Assembly (NCBI GenBank): GCA_012295275.1
Contig: CM022672.1
Location: 18,965,894 to 19,029,893, forward strand
Length of the DNA stretch: 64,000 bases
From: Chrysomallon squamiferum
Lineage: Eukaryota; Mollusca; Gastropoda; Neomphalida; Peltospiridae
Direction of reading: 5' to 3'
Of the stretch, positions 11,056-24,502 are shown piece by piece. Numbering within the stretch: position 1 is the first letter of the stretch; every line of letters begins with the position of its first letter. The notes beneath the pieces were generated by a model. The model made no database searches. It saw only the letters and a list, made by a program, of their open reading frames with translations, and was not told where the DNA came from. The translations under genes and the position numbers were made by a program.

Positions 11056-14000
11056 CTGGAAAATAGAGAAGTGCAACAGAATTTATTAGAATGATTTTAG
11101 AATTATCAGAATCATTGCTTATTCTTTATTAACCATTTATTTATTATTTATTAGAATCATTTGTTAGAATCATCTAATGAAATTTTGCCATGAAGCCCAC
11201 CTCAGAAAATATAGAAATACTCATACAATGTTATTATTCCAATTATTCTAGAATGCCTGTACTAAAATGTTTAAACATTAAGCCTACCTCAGAAAGTATA
11301 GAAATACACTTACAATATTATTATTTCAGTTATTCTTGTATGTTTTTACTTAAAAACTTTATCTAAAGAGAGAAATATACTAAATTTACATTTACAAAAA
11401 CAAACCTGCTAAGGTTAGAGTTACAACCAATAAATAAGCACTTTATTTTTGATCATGTAAATTTAACTAAAATGTTCTAATTAATAGCTTGCAATGGTTA
11501 AAAAAATAATAATGATCAACTTTGTCAATTTATCACAATTTATTGTCTAGTAATTCTACTTTGTGCGCGTCTGCTACACTAAAAACAGAAGATAGTTATG
11601 CTGTAAAACCGTTTAAATCTTACTTGTAAGCTGGAGAGCCAATGATGATCCTGTCCACAAACACGCCAGCCTCAATACTTTCAGGAAAATCAGAAATTCT
11701 CTTCTGCAGCTCTCTGATAATACTAGGAGTCAGTGTCAACATTGTTATACCGATGTAGCGTTGTTTCTTTGGGCTTGTCACACGCCCAAACCAGCTCTTT
11801 GACTGTGATTCTCCTGAAACAAAAAGTTCAAAATTAATGAAGAACAATGGAATCAAAGACTACACACATACAAGAAAAAAAACAAAAAAAAAAAAAACAG
11901 AGGTAATGAAAAACTGACTGCCTCAAAAGCCAAGTCTGGATCTTGAAAATAAAATTTCCAGTAAAATGAAAAACATTACCAAACAATTATTAAGAAATAT
12001 TAAAAAGAAATCATTAGTAATAACTATTATTTGTGTTTTTGTGATTTTGTGAAACATCTTTAATCAAGGCCATGAATACAATAGTCTTTATAACCCAAAC
12101 ATTTTTGAGACAGCAAGTTTATGATAAGTTCACTGTAATTACCTGAGGGTAAACATACAAGGTTGTTTAAGAATATTGTTTACCTCTGTAGCTGAGGGCG
12201 TCAGCTTTAGAAAGGAAATCTTGTACATAGTCAGATGGAATGGCAAAAGAAATTCCAGTTGTAACTTTCATGGTGTTTATACCAATGGCTTGTCCATCCT
12301 GTAAAATATAAAAAAAAAAAAAAAAAAAAAAAATTAGTAACTCAATCAGATTTATTAATAACATATGCAATTTAAAATTTAATTTTATCAATATTGTATT
12401 TCCTTGTTTTTTCTCTAGTAATTGCTGAAATATAATAAGATTAATTTTATGATTAATTCAAATTAAAGGATTTTTTTCAAATATACAAGTAACTTACCAA
12501 ATTGACTAGAGGGCCTCCAGAATTACCAAACTAAAAATAAAACAAACATTTACTTACTATCATGATATTAATAACAAAGAAAGAGAAATCTGAAACAGTT
12601 GTGACAAAAGAGTATTCAATAAAAAATAAAAACAAATATTTGTACCGATTAATAATATTAATAATAACAGTGGTTTAATGTAGACTTAATTGTTTGGTTT
12701 TTTGTTTGTTTTTATATCAGTTAAATTGTTTTTAACATTTTCCTTTCAACTTAATTTTAATTTTATTGTGATTTTATCATTTTTACAGTACTGTGATTAA
12801 GCTTCCTTTTAATTTAAGTATTAATGTAAGTATAACTTTGCTATAATATTGATATAATTATGTGTTTAATCATTATTATGTTATTGTCGTTATGGTTTGA
12901 TCACTATTATGTTATTATGATTATGGTTTGATCATTTTTATCAACATACTGTGAATGTCAAAGAAATGCTAGTTACTCTTAATGCTGTTTCATTCTGTAA
13001 CATTTATTTATTATATCCAAGTCTTACGTTTATAACTGCGTCTGTCTGTATGTAGTTGATGTCTTTGTTGTGAATCCCCAGTTCACGGCTTCCTCGTTGG
13101 ATACTGCTGACAATCCCAGAGGTAACAGTGTTGCTAAGAGACAAGGGACTCCCCATAGCAATAACCCATTCTCCAGGTCGTACAGATGAGGATTTTCCCA
13201 GTTCAAGTATGGGCAAGCCAGTCTGATTAATAAAGAAAAATTTACTTTCTAAAGTAATAATTGTCATATAAATTGTTACCTTATATATAAATAATAATAA
13301 TAATAAACCAAAATAATAAAATAAAATAAAAAAGAAGAAAATAAATAAAATAAAATAAAATAAATTTGTATACAACAAATAACTTCAGAAATAACAATAA
13401 TTAAAATGTATTTAACACATTTTCTGAAAATTTCTTTATTATAAATATTAAAAAAATCTTACCAATGATTAAACAATTTTTAAAGTTAATAATTCAGTGA
13501 ATAAAAATATGCTCTTAAGGTAAAGAAGTCAACATATAATTCAGACTAGATGAGACCTGACTTAAATATACTTTTCAGTTATTAAACATGAAGTTGATAC
13601 TATATAGTTTTCACATAACTTAAAATAACAAATGAATTTAACAATGTTCTAATCCAAACAGGTTTCTTTTTATTTTTTATTTTAACCATACTTACAGCAT
13701 CAATTTTAACAGTAGCTAGATCAGATATCTGATCAACAGCAGTGACAGTTCCCTCAAACACTCTCTCATCATGAAGCTTAACTATTACTGTCTGTTTGTT
13801 AGCTACCACATGTGCATTGGTCAAAATAAGACCATTTTCACGAATAACAAAACCAGAACCATTGGACAGAGTAACAAGACCACCATGATAAGGATGTCTG
13901 TTGGAAAAAATAAAAAAACAAAACAATGATTTCTGAGTGGTCCAAATACCTAATTCTTTTTAATCTACAACAATTTCTCTGTTATTGCTTTACACCTAAC

Positions 14001-14642
14001 AGATTTGGTGATGGTAATATATGTATTAAGATAAATTATTTTCTTCCTTTCACATACAATTCAGATATATTTTAATTAAAAGCAGATACACACAGACATC
14101 ACATATTACACCTTTTATTGATAACTGTTTCTTCAACATCTTTATTTTATTATTAATTTTTATTGTAATGTTTGATCTCCACCATAATTTGTCAGATGGC
14201 TTTATTCATTATTATACCATGTAATTATTAGTAATTATAATGTATTAATTATTATATACCTCCCCTTAATTTCTATGTAAACAACTGCAGGTGCTGCCTT
14301 TTCAACGACATCGGCAATAAAATTAAACTGTGTCCTTGGCGTGTCAAAAACAGGTACTGCAGCATGTACTGTGGTGAAACAGTCAGTGTTCGGAAATGAA
14401 ATACTTTGATAATATTTGTACAACACTACAGAAGAAACACCGGCTGCAATACCAATGCATAACTTTTGCACTGTTCCAACTTTTGTCGCACTGCTGGAGA
14501 CAATTCGAGTTTGATTTCTGCAGTGTTGGAAAGCTCGCATGAAAGTACATGCATAACTGTGTTTTACAAATTTATTTGAAAGTACCTTATGAATAGAACT
14601 TGATTTGTTTGCAAGTACAAATAATTTCATAATGCAATTCAT
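10890..14642 (-). CDS. HTRA2: HTRA2/Omi mitochondrial serine protease (complete, 7 exons)
   Basis: Trypsin-like (S1C) quality-control protease of the mitochondrial intermembrane space; in mammals and flies the mature form also binds IAPs. Exons on the minus strand are 14260-14642, 13696-13897, 13028-13222, 12498-12530, 12184-12298, 11624-11813 and 10890-11055, giving 427 residues (human about 458). Seen: a basic Ser-rich presequence (1-60); one hydrophobic segment (about 61-75, [15 protein letters not shown]); then AVPV at 95-98, the expected processed N-terminus. The protease domain has TNAHVV (H157), DLATVKI (D187) and GNSGG (S264). A C-terminal PDZ domain (about 328-424, YIGI carboxylate-binding loop, GLKPGDVI) ends the protein. 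There is no IGFBP/Kazal module, which separates it from HTRA1/3/4. Start is ATG 14642 with A at -3; Met5 is an alternative. All junctions keep frame. Confidence 0.96.
11624..11813 (-). CDS. HTRA2: HTRA2 exon 6 (PDZ first part)
   Basis: Acceptor TTTGTTTCAG and donor ACAA|GTAAGA. It encodes the [13 protein letters not shown] loop and IIIGSPAY of the PDZ domain. Confidence 0.94.
12184..12298 (-). CDS. HTRA2: HTRA2 exon 5
   Basis: Acceptor ATTTTACAG and donor AGAG|GTAAAC. It encodes [20 protein letters not shown], the end of the protease domain and start of the linker to PDZ. Confidence 0.95.
12498..12530 (-). CDS. HTRA2: HTRA2 exon 4, 33-base microexon with catalytic Ser
   Basis: Bounded by TTATTTTTAG and GTAAGT, phase 0 at both ends. 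It encodes [11 protein letters not shown] with the nucleophile S264. It is too short for ordinary reading-frame scans but required to join exons 3 and 5. Confidence 0.95.
13028..13222 (-). CDS. HTRA2: HTRA2 exon 3
   Basis: Phase 0 at both ends, 65 residues (196-260). It holds [24 protein letters not shown] and YIQTDAVIN, the oxyanion-side segments just before the catalytic serine. Confidence 0.95.
13696..13897 (-). CDS. HTRA2: HTRA2 exon 2 (catalytic His and Asp)
   Basis: Acceptor TTCCAACAG and donor GCT|GTAAGT. It encodes [20 protein letters not shown] (H157) and SDLATVKI (D187). Confidence 0.95.
14260..14642 (-). CDS. HTRA2: HTRA2 exon 1 (targeting peptide, membrane segment, AVPV)
   Basis: Encodes residues 1-127 plus two bases. 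Donor GGGGAG|GTATAT. It contains the presequence, the membrane anchor, the AVPV motif and [20 protein letters not shown], the conserved start of the protease fold. Confidence 0.93.
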
Positions 14643-14790
14643 TTTCTTTCGCGAGTCCTCTAACTAGACTGGTTTTTACGCTAATTAATTTCGTTTTGAG
14701 AACTAGTCTAGATGTGACAGTGAAGAGAGTAGTCTCCCTCTAGTCGTGCGAAACAAAAGTCAGGTTCATTTAAATATAAAAAATGAAAAA
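14643..14790 (-). promoter_or_regulatory. HTRA2 5' UTR / proximal promoter
   Basis: Modestly GC-richer block just upstream of the ATG (TTTCGCGAGTCC, CTCTAGTCGTGCG). It holds inverted CTAGACT/AGTCTAG copies about 40 bases apart. No TATA box is obvious. Confidence 0.4.
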
Positions 14791-15135
14791 ACAAATAAAT
14801 AATAATTAAACAAAAAAAACAAAACAAAAAAAGTATCGCCAAACTTCGATCACCTAACAAAATTTAATAAAAAAAAATGAAAATTAAAAATTGAACTTTG
14901 TACCAATTTTGCTAATATTTAAATAAACGATAATGGCACACACACGAACACACACACACAAACCCCCCCACACACATACTTACATATATACTACAATGGA
15001 TGATTATCAAATGATAATATATATTAAATCCTTTAGGTTTTAAAAACTCGCGCATAGCTATATGAAATCTGTAAAATATTATAAGTACACTGATTTCTTG
15101 CATATCTATCTGCAACTTCACATAGCTTATATATC

Positions 15136-15186
<51 letters not shown>

Positions 15187-15880
15187 AAACTAAAATGTTT
15201 TCTATTTATTTATAACCCAGTACAGCTGAACCTTTAGATCACACAAGCAGTACAGTAGAAAATAATCGTTTTGGATGACAGAAAAAATACAGTGCAATGC
15301 AGTGTTAATGCCTGAAATGAACTAGTAAAATGCGTTCCTCATTTTATATTTTAATAATCATCTATTGTAGTATATACAGCATTTATATGCAAACTTAGTT
15401 CAGGGTTTTATGTACAAGTTTACGTCAATGTTTTATGTACAACCTTATTGCATCTTTTCATGTGCAGAATTCTTTAATAAACGAACATAGACCAATTCCC
15501 ATTCACGTATAGTTATACCTCTGTACAGGTTATTTGATAGTTAAGTATTTTATGTTTCTATTTTTTTTTTTTTTTTTGTGTTTTGTTTAGATTACGTTTT
15601 CATTACAAGAGAAATGCTCACAACGACAAACGCTACAGAGACTGAGTCCACTCACTTGTTTACCTCCTACCTTCCATTGTGTTAAAAACAACAAAGAATG
15701 TACAAACGAAACGATAACAACGGTAAAACAACAAAAACAAACAAACAAAATACAAACTGGTGTTCCTTCGTTTGTGTAATTTCATATTATTATACCTTTT
15801 GTTGTTATTGTTGTTTTTCGTTTATGATGTTAATTGCATTTTACTACTACTACTACTGTTACTACTACTACTACTACTGT

Positions 15881-15915
<35 letters not shown>

Positions 15916-16613
15916 TTACCACTTCTACTACTATTATTAATATTATTACTGTATGATATCTTGAATTTTTTTTTAAAGAGTATTAACTTCAGTAATATGA
16001 AGCAAGTTTGAGAATTAATTAGTTATACGATCACGATAATTTACAGTGAAATAAATATTGCTATTGTGTCTCAGATTTGATGTGTGTATATATGTATGTA
16101 TGTATGTATGTGTGTATATATGCGTAATGTGTATGTGTGTCTATTTCATATTAATGCAACCATTTTTATTATATAATGACGGTACTGAGTATAACACAAC
16201 ACAGCAAATACAATACAATTCGATATAATACCACGCAGTACAGTGTAATATTCCACAGGTCAATTTATACACAATACAGTGTAATTACAAATACTAGTAA
16301 TATAAATACAGTAATCGTTATTTAACTTCATGTTGTTGTTGTTTTTTTTCTTTTTCAGAAACAAAGTTTTATTTTATATGACATAAACAGATTATAAATT
16401 GTACATTTTAATTTAATATAATCATACAAAATACACGATATTAAAATACAGATTATAATCATTTGAAACTCATACATTACAGATGTGTATTATTTCCTAA
16501 TTAATATAAGGTAAGGTTTTTATTATTTTTCAGTCCATTCATTCATCAACTAGTTTTTTTTGGTTTTGTTTCATTATTTTTATTTCGTTATTTATTTTCT
16601 TTTTGTTACTTTT

Positions 16614-16698
<85 letters not shown>

Positions 16699-18053
16699 GA
16701 TTCTTGTCGTTGTCGTTACAATTACCGTTTCTACTACTACTGTTACTACTACTATTTGTATTACAGTTTTAAATAAATAAATACATTTTTATTTATTTAT
16801 TTTCGAAAAAAACAACATTGTAAAAGTTTATTTTATTTTCTTGTATAATTATTTTAAATTTGTAACTCTCAGTTTCAAAACATTGTTTATTCTCCTTATT
16901 CTTATTTTTGTCTGTTAATGAAAACGACAACAACATCAACAACAACAACAACAATATTATTATTATTATTATTATTATTAATATTGTTGTTGTTGTTGCT
17001 ACTTGTTGTTATTATTATTGCTATTATTATTGTTATTATTATTACTATTGTTACTGTTATTATTATTACTAAAATATATTATTGAAATATTTGTTGTATT
17101 AGTACATATAAAATGTATAATGTTGTCTTTTATCAGTATATTTATAATACAAAAATACGTGCAGGTTTTAAAATTCTATAAAATAAACATTATGTAATTA
17201 AATAATACTCTGATAAACGTAATTATATACTAATGTTGAAAATTAAAAGAAAAAACCCAACAAAACAAAAACATATGAATAAACGATCAATTAATGTATT
17301 AAGCTTTTGTAGGCTTAGCTCCTATTAAAGTATAATTAAATATGAATTTAAAAATAAATAATTTATGGCTCTTAAGGTTCATTAACATTAATTATCTGTG
17401 ACACGTGATTTTTCGTTTTTCCTTTTTCTTCTTTTTTTTAATATTACTGTTGTAATGAGCTATTTTTCGTTATGACAAACACACACACACGCAAAAAAAT
17501 AAAAAAAAAAAAAAAATAAAAAAATAAAAAATAAAAAATTAAAATAAAAACAAAATACAATTAAAGGGAACCCCTCCCAAACGACAAATTATTAAACAAT
17601 TTGTTTTTGCTAAAAAATAACTTTAATTAAAATTTTAATTTTCGTATATTTTAATTAAATCTTACTTCATTAATCAATACAAACAACCGTCAATCTTCGA
17701 TGAAGCGCCTTTATAATAATACTTATTTCTAAAATTATAATTATTTCTATCGTTTTTCACTAATATAAGATAAACTGGATCTATGACCTTTTTAATTTCT
17801 TGCATACGATAATAAAAATGTCTGCAAAAAATGTTTTTGTATTGTTCATTGATTAAACGATACGTATACTAGAAATACATATTGTACAGAAAATAACTGC
17901 ATATATATATATATATATATATGTACGTGTGTGTGTATATACACTTACACACACACAGACAGCATAAACATAAACATTAAAATATATACACATACAGACA
18001 AAAAAAAAAAAAAAATTAAAAAATAAATAATTATAAAAAAAAAAAAAAAAAAA

Positions 18054-18116
<63 letters not shown>

Positions 18117-18400
18117 TGTAATAAATTTCACCGAAGTTCTTGCAGATTGTTTTATTAGTTTGCTAACATTAAAAAACAGAAAAATTAAAAAGTCTGTTTT
18201 ACATAACTAAGCAATATTTTGTAAAAAGAATTATTCTTTTTCAGCAAAAATAGTTCCATTAATTTTACACATATAACATTATGTAACTGTTCTTTAATAC
18301 TAAGGAACAGGTTTTAAACCAGTTTTGTATTACACAAATTCAAGGATGGGAAAAAATAATAAAAAAACCCAACAACAACAAACACACACAAAACAATACT
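14791..18400. repeat. Microsatellite field upstream of HTRA2
   Basis: AT-rich DNA without a gene. Main arrays: (GT)n 15137-15182, (CTA)n 15842-15914, (ATT)n then (GTT)n 16616-16696, (AAC)n/(ATT)n/(GTT)n 16921-17060, poly-A 17500-17530, (AT)n 17902-17921, poly-A plus (AAT)n 18000-18116. Poly-Leu and poly-Tyr reading frames here are repeat translations. Confidence 0.85.
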
Positions 18401-18402
18401 CC

Positions 18403-18590
18403 CTCCCGAAAAAAAAAGAAGCCTGCCTTAGCCTATGACACCACCGCCATCACCAACTCAAAAACAACAACAACAACAACAACAACAATAATAATAATAA
18501 CTGCAATGAATTTTCGTAGGAGTAACTTCCATCCCGAAAAAAAAAGAAGCCTGCCTTAGCCCATCACACCACCGCCATCACCAACTCAAA

Positions 18591-18627
<37 letters not shown>

Positions 18628-18733
18628 AATAATAATAACTGCAATGAATTTTCGTAGGAGTAACTTCTGATGTAGGAGCATCCCGAAAAAAAAGCCTGCC
18701 TTAGCCCATCACACCACCGCCATCACCAACTCA

Positions 18734-18770
<37 letters not shown>

Positions 18771-19030
18771 AATAATAATAATAACTGCAATGAATTTTCG
18801 TAGGAGTAACTTCTGATGTAGGAGCATCCCGAACAAAAAAAGAAGCCTGCCTTAGCCCATCACACCACCGCCATCACCAACTCAAAAAACAACAACAACA
18901 ACAACAACAACAACAATAATAATAATAACTGCAATGAATTTTCGTAGGAGTAACTTCTGATGTAGGAGCATCCCGAAAAAAAAAAGAAGCCTGCCTTAGC
19001 CCATCACACCACCGCCATCACCAACTCAAA

Positions 19031-19064
<34 letters not shown>

Positions 19065-19122
19065 ACAATAATAATAATAACTGCAATGAATTTTCGTAGG
19101 AGTAACTTCTGTTGTAGGAGCA
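18403..19122. repeat. Five-copy minisatellite, unit about 128-151 bp
   Basis: The core GCCTGCCTTAGCC begins at 18421, 18549, 18694, 18845 and 18989. Each unit holds CACACCACCGCCATCACCAA, an expandable (AAC)n(AAT)n tract and CTGCAATGAATTTTCGTAGG. Copies are nearly identical outside the microsatellite, so the array is recent. Copy 1 has small differences (CCTATGACA). Confidence 0.95.
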
Positions 19123-19173
19123 TTTAAATTTTTTCTTATGGTTTTTACCATTCCAAAAACTGTCATAATAATC

Positions 19174-19205
<32 letters not shown>

Positions 19206-19449
19206 CGTGAGAAGGAAAATGAAATAAAAAATTAATTTAAAAAATCAGCAGGTAAAAACTTAGCCGATGTGGAACGGAGCCGCATGCACCACCCCCTGGG
19301 TCCGGTTATGAAAAAAAAAAAGCATTAATTTTTAAAAACAATATTTTTTTTTTTTTTTATAGACAGTTTTGGATAATTGTTTAATGACGCCCCTATGTAC
19401 TTGTCCAACATTCTACAGTAAACTGCAGGAGTTAGTTTTGTTACATCTC

Positions 19450-19496
<47 letters not shown>

Positions 19497-19860
19497 TTTA
19501 AAAAAAAAGAAGAAAAGAATTGAAGAAAAAAAAGAAAGAAAGAAAGATGATGAATAAGAGTTGTTAATAATGTGATAACTGCTCATTAATTTAACTTCTA
19601 AATTACTATCATTTCTATTGCATTTTATTTAAAAACGAAAAAAAAAAGTGTCTAATTCCACTTAATTTGATCATTAATGTTGCTGTAACAACAAACAGGT
19701 ACAATTATCTCATTAAATATCGGCGAATTAAGGAACAGCGAAACTGATGACCAAATTAGATTAAAAATGGCGCAGTGTCTACTTCCGGTGTTTATAAATA
19801 TGATCCCAATCAATCCAAATAAAGAAGAATAAATAGTGCTCGTAATAGAAGGTTTCCAAC
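19123..19860. repeat. Microsatellite-rich spacer
   Basis: (AAT)n at 19166-19204 and 19452-19492, poly-A and (GAAA)n tracts. No gene seen. Confidence 0.7.
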
Positions 19861-20460
19861 ACACATGCAAACGAAAGACAATTTATCCCGGGGCCAAATG
19901 CCCCGCGTTAATCAAAATCTCGCGTTTTCTCGCGTGAGCGGCCCTATTTAGCTAGCCATTAGATCAATTAAGGATTTGATAAGAATTGTAATGACGATTT
20001 AAGCAGACCAATTAAATGCTAGCTAGCATTTTCGCTGTTTTGCTATCCGGTAATTTGATCAAAATGGGATAATGAAATCTTGCGTGTCACGCAAGGCGAC
20101 CCGTGATACTGGGTCTAACGCTGTAATTCGTTTTGGCAAAATTGAAGTAAATTGGTCCGATCAGGCTCGAATGACGTGCCACTGTCCCGTACGGAATCGT
20201 CCGAGATTTGTTTGCCGGGAATGGAGTGTATTTTGTCTGATGGTAGTGATCAGCTAAACGGAGAATTTGGAATAGATTGCTCTACGATGAAACTAATAAA
20301 ATACGTCCTCTGCAAACGTGTAAGTCACGGCGTCTATTAATGTCACAACGTAAATATCACCTTTCAGTTACAAAATGGATAACGGTCGATTAGACGAAAA
20401 GTGTTTTGTGGCCGCACGAACTCTTGGTTTTTCAAAACACGACATCTGTATCGGCTTATG
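19860..20460. promoter_or_regulatory. Repeat-free island, candidate regulatory element 1
   Basis: About 600 bases of balanced composition with many CpGs and no simple repeats, unlike its flanks. It has TAATTA-like/ATTA sites (ATCAATTAAGG, CAATTAAATGC), a GCTAGCTAGC palindrome and a short CGGGGC/GCCCCG inverted repeat near 19888-19905. No sustained coding frame. Confidence 0.4.
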
Positions 20461-20514
20461 AAAAATAACTGATACTGAAATGAAAAAAAAAAAATAAAAT
20501 AAAAATAAAAATAA

Positions 20515-20546
<32 letters not shown>

Positions 20547-20676
20547 TAATAAAAACACAACATATATGTCAGTGAGGAGTTAATTCAGTCTTGAAAACAT
20601 TTCAATGATTAAACAGAACAAAAAATTACATAAAAATAAAACATGCCAGTCAGAACGTTTGTTTTTTCTAACAGAG

Positions 20677-20889
20677 CAGTGATTGTCAACCTGGGCGGTA
20701 GCTCTTCCTTACCACACTTTGAGAACACTGGGTGACAGTAAATGCTGTATATTTATAAGCTATAATTGCTTACAACTACACCACATAATTCGTAGTTCTT
20801 CCATCATAATATAAAATTTAACCTAGGTGCCCCAGTCTTATAAATTATTTCAAATGGGACGGTGAAAAATAAAAGGTTAGGGACCACTG
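20677..20889. mobile_element. Decayed hAT-type MITE
   Basis: 213-bp non-autonomous element. The left end CAGTGATTGTCAACCT and the reverse complement of the right end, CAGTGGTCCCTAACCT, share CAGTG and AACCT, as in hAT terminal repeats. The flanking 8 bases TAACAGAG and TAATAGAC match at 6 of 8, fitting an old 8-bp target duplication. It encodes no protein. Confidence 0.6.
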
Positions 20890-21255
20890 TAATAGACAAA
20901 GCGTAAATCTGCCATTTTGTTTCACCATAACGACATTGACGTGACGTAAACACATTTCATTTGACAAAAAGTGGTTTTACTCCCAACTTCAGATAATAAA
21001 TTTTATTATATACATACGTTTATTGATAGGCTACTTATTAATGCTATGAATATTCATGAACATGTAACTATACCGTTTGCCACGATAATAGCAAAACGAC
21101 GTAGATATAAGCAAAATGGCCGTGACGCTTTGCAAACTGGGATAGGTAAAACGAACGCAACGTCGGTGAAAATAAATAATTAAAATAATCGAAAAGAAAA
21201 ATGTAATATTACATAGATGTCATTTACAGTCTTGTATCTCGTTCATTCTTTGCAT
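20890..21255. other. Unique intergenic sequence
   Basis: Low-repeat sequence with short frames only; no gene or RNA recognised. Confidence 0.5.
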
Positions 21256-21478
21256 GATTCGTGGTTCTCAGTAACCATAAGATTCTCTGAATGTAATCTG
21301 ATTCACAGTTACAATCCTAACAAAGTTACAATCCTGAATTTCTGTCACAATGTTCAGCTTTGATTCTCGGTCACAACACTGAGCAGTCACAATTTTTGTT
21401 TTCAGTCACATGCCTGACTCAGCTGTCGTCCTGAATTACAGCGACAATCTTGATTCTTGTCTAAGATTTTCTTTCCGA
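21256..21478. repeat. Degenerate short-period tandem array (GATTCTCAGTCACAAT type)
   Basis: Repeated variants of GATTC(T/A)C(A/G)GT(T/C)ACAATCCTGA, for example GATTCACAGTTACAATCCT, AAAGTTACAATCCTGAATT, GATTCTCGGTCACAACACT and TTTTCAGTCACATGCC. Copies are clearly related but heavily diverged and irregularly spaced. Confidence 0.65.
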
Positions 21479-23100
<1,622 letters not shown>

Positions 23101-23653
23101 TGACTGTCTGTGAACTGTTATCTGTTTATTTCTATATATGAACTTTTCTCTTTCTTTTCCATTTTATTATCTGTAATAAAATATAGAATTCAAAACAGTT
23201 TAATTTCGTATGATGAATAGTTTAACATCTTGAATATCCGAATTTCAATTAAAAGTTATAATTATTCTTTAATTAGCACCATATAAATGTCAGAATGTGT
23301 TCTCTACTTTTATATATCAGTGGTGCACTGTTTGAAAATACAGCAAGAACAAATATTTGGGATATTGTATTTCTGTAACTGTAACAATTTATGAGATAAA
23401 CAATAATCTTCCGTGTCTAAAGGGAAAGTATTTAGGCTGACATTTATAAAAGTAATGAAACATATATCTGGAAAAATAAACCTGCTATATATATATATAA
23501 ATGTATATACTTTTACTTTACTTTACTTTAAAAAACTGACAAAGAAAGCTGAGTACAGTTCGAAGGGTTGACTTGGTGTGCGGTTTGGGGTTAAGCAGTT
23601 TAATCGTATTTTACTGAAAACATATATATATACACACACAATACATCACATAC

Positions 23654-23684
<31 letters not shown>

Positions 23685-24117
23685 CACACACACACACAGT
23701 GCCACAAATTTACGTATGTATGTGCATACAGATGTACTTATATACGAAAGTATGTATGTTTGTCTGTATTTATATGTGTGTGTGCGTGTATATTAATGTA
23801 TTATGTATGTAAATGTGTGTGTGTTTGTGTATATATACGTACGTCCGTACGTATGTATGTATATCTGTACAATTTTGAGTAATGTACTTCTCAGTTCAGT
23901 AGCTATTTAATTTAAAAAGTAAACTAAAGTTATATAAATATTTATCTTAAAAGGTATAAAATTTGATAAGACAAACATCAGTTCCTATTCCCTTTTTGCA
24001 AATGAATTTTTCTGCACATTGTTAAATATTTGTTTTGGGGTGTTCGATTTAAATAACTGAGTAATATAAGTTATTATATTTTGCTTGGGAGACTGCGCAT
24101 TTATGTGAATGATATAA

Positions 24118-24154
<37 letters not shown>

Positions 24155-24471
24155 CGTGTGTGTGTGTGTGTGTGTGTATCTATGAAAAATAATAATAATG
24201 ACATCAAAAAGTATTGTAATAAATAATATTTAAAACAATGAAGATGATAACTACAATAAGAATGATGATAAAAAAGATTCAACTAACGATATAAAAATAA
24301 TAATTATTACTATATTTGTCAAAAAATAGCTGTTTAATATAAAGAAATGTAAAACTGTCTTCAAGACATAATTAATAATCTAAATGACAAAAAATAAATT
24401 TCATTTTAAAAACTACTAATAATATTACATTACTTGTTAAAATTATTTAAAATCTTCTTCTTCTTCTTCTT

Positions 24472-24502
<31 letters not shown>

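Larger units (their letters stand above)
11056..14259 (-). other. HTRA2 introns
   Basis: Six AT-rich introns of about 200-570 bases with poly-A and (TAAAA)n tracts. The intron at 11056-11623 contains a two-copy degenerate tandem duplication (11193-11350). Confidence 0.85.

Noticed and set aside
20374-20460. Short ATG frame (28 codons) in island 1
   Set aside because: Too short and without homology or ribosome-context evidence.
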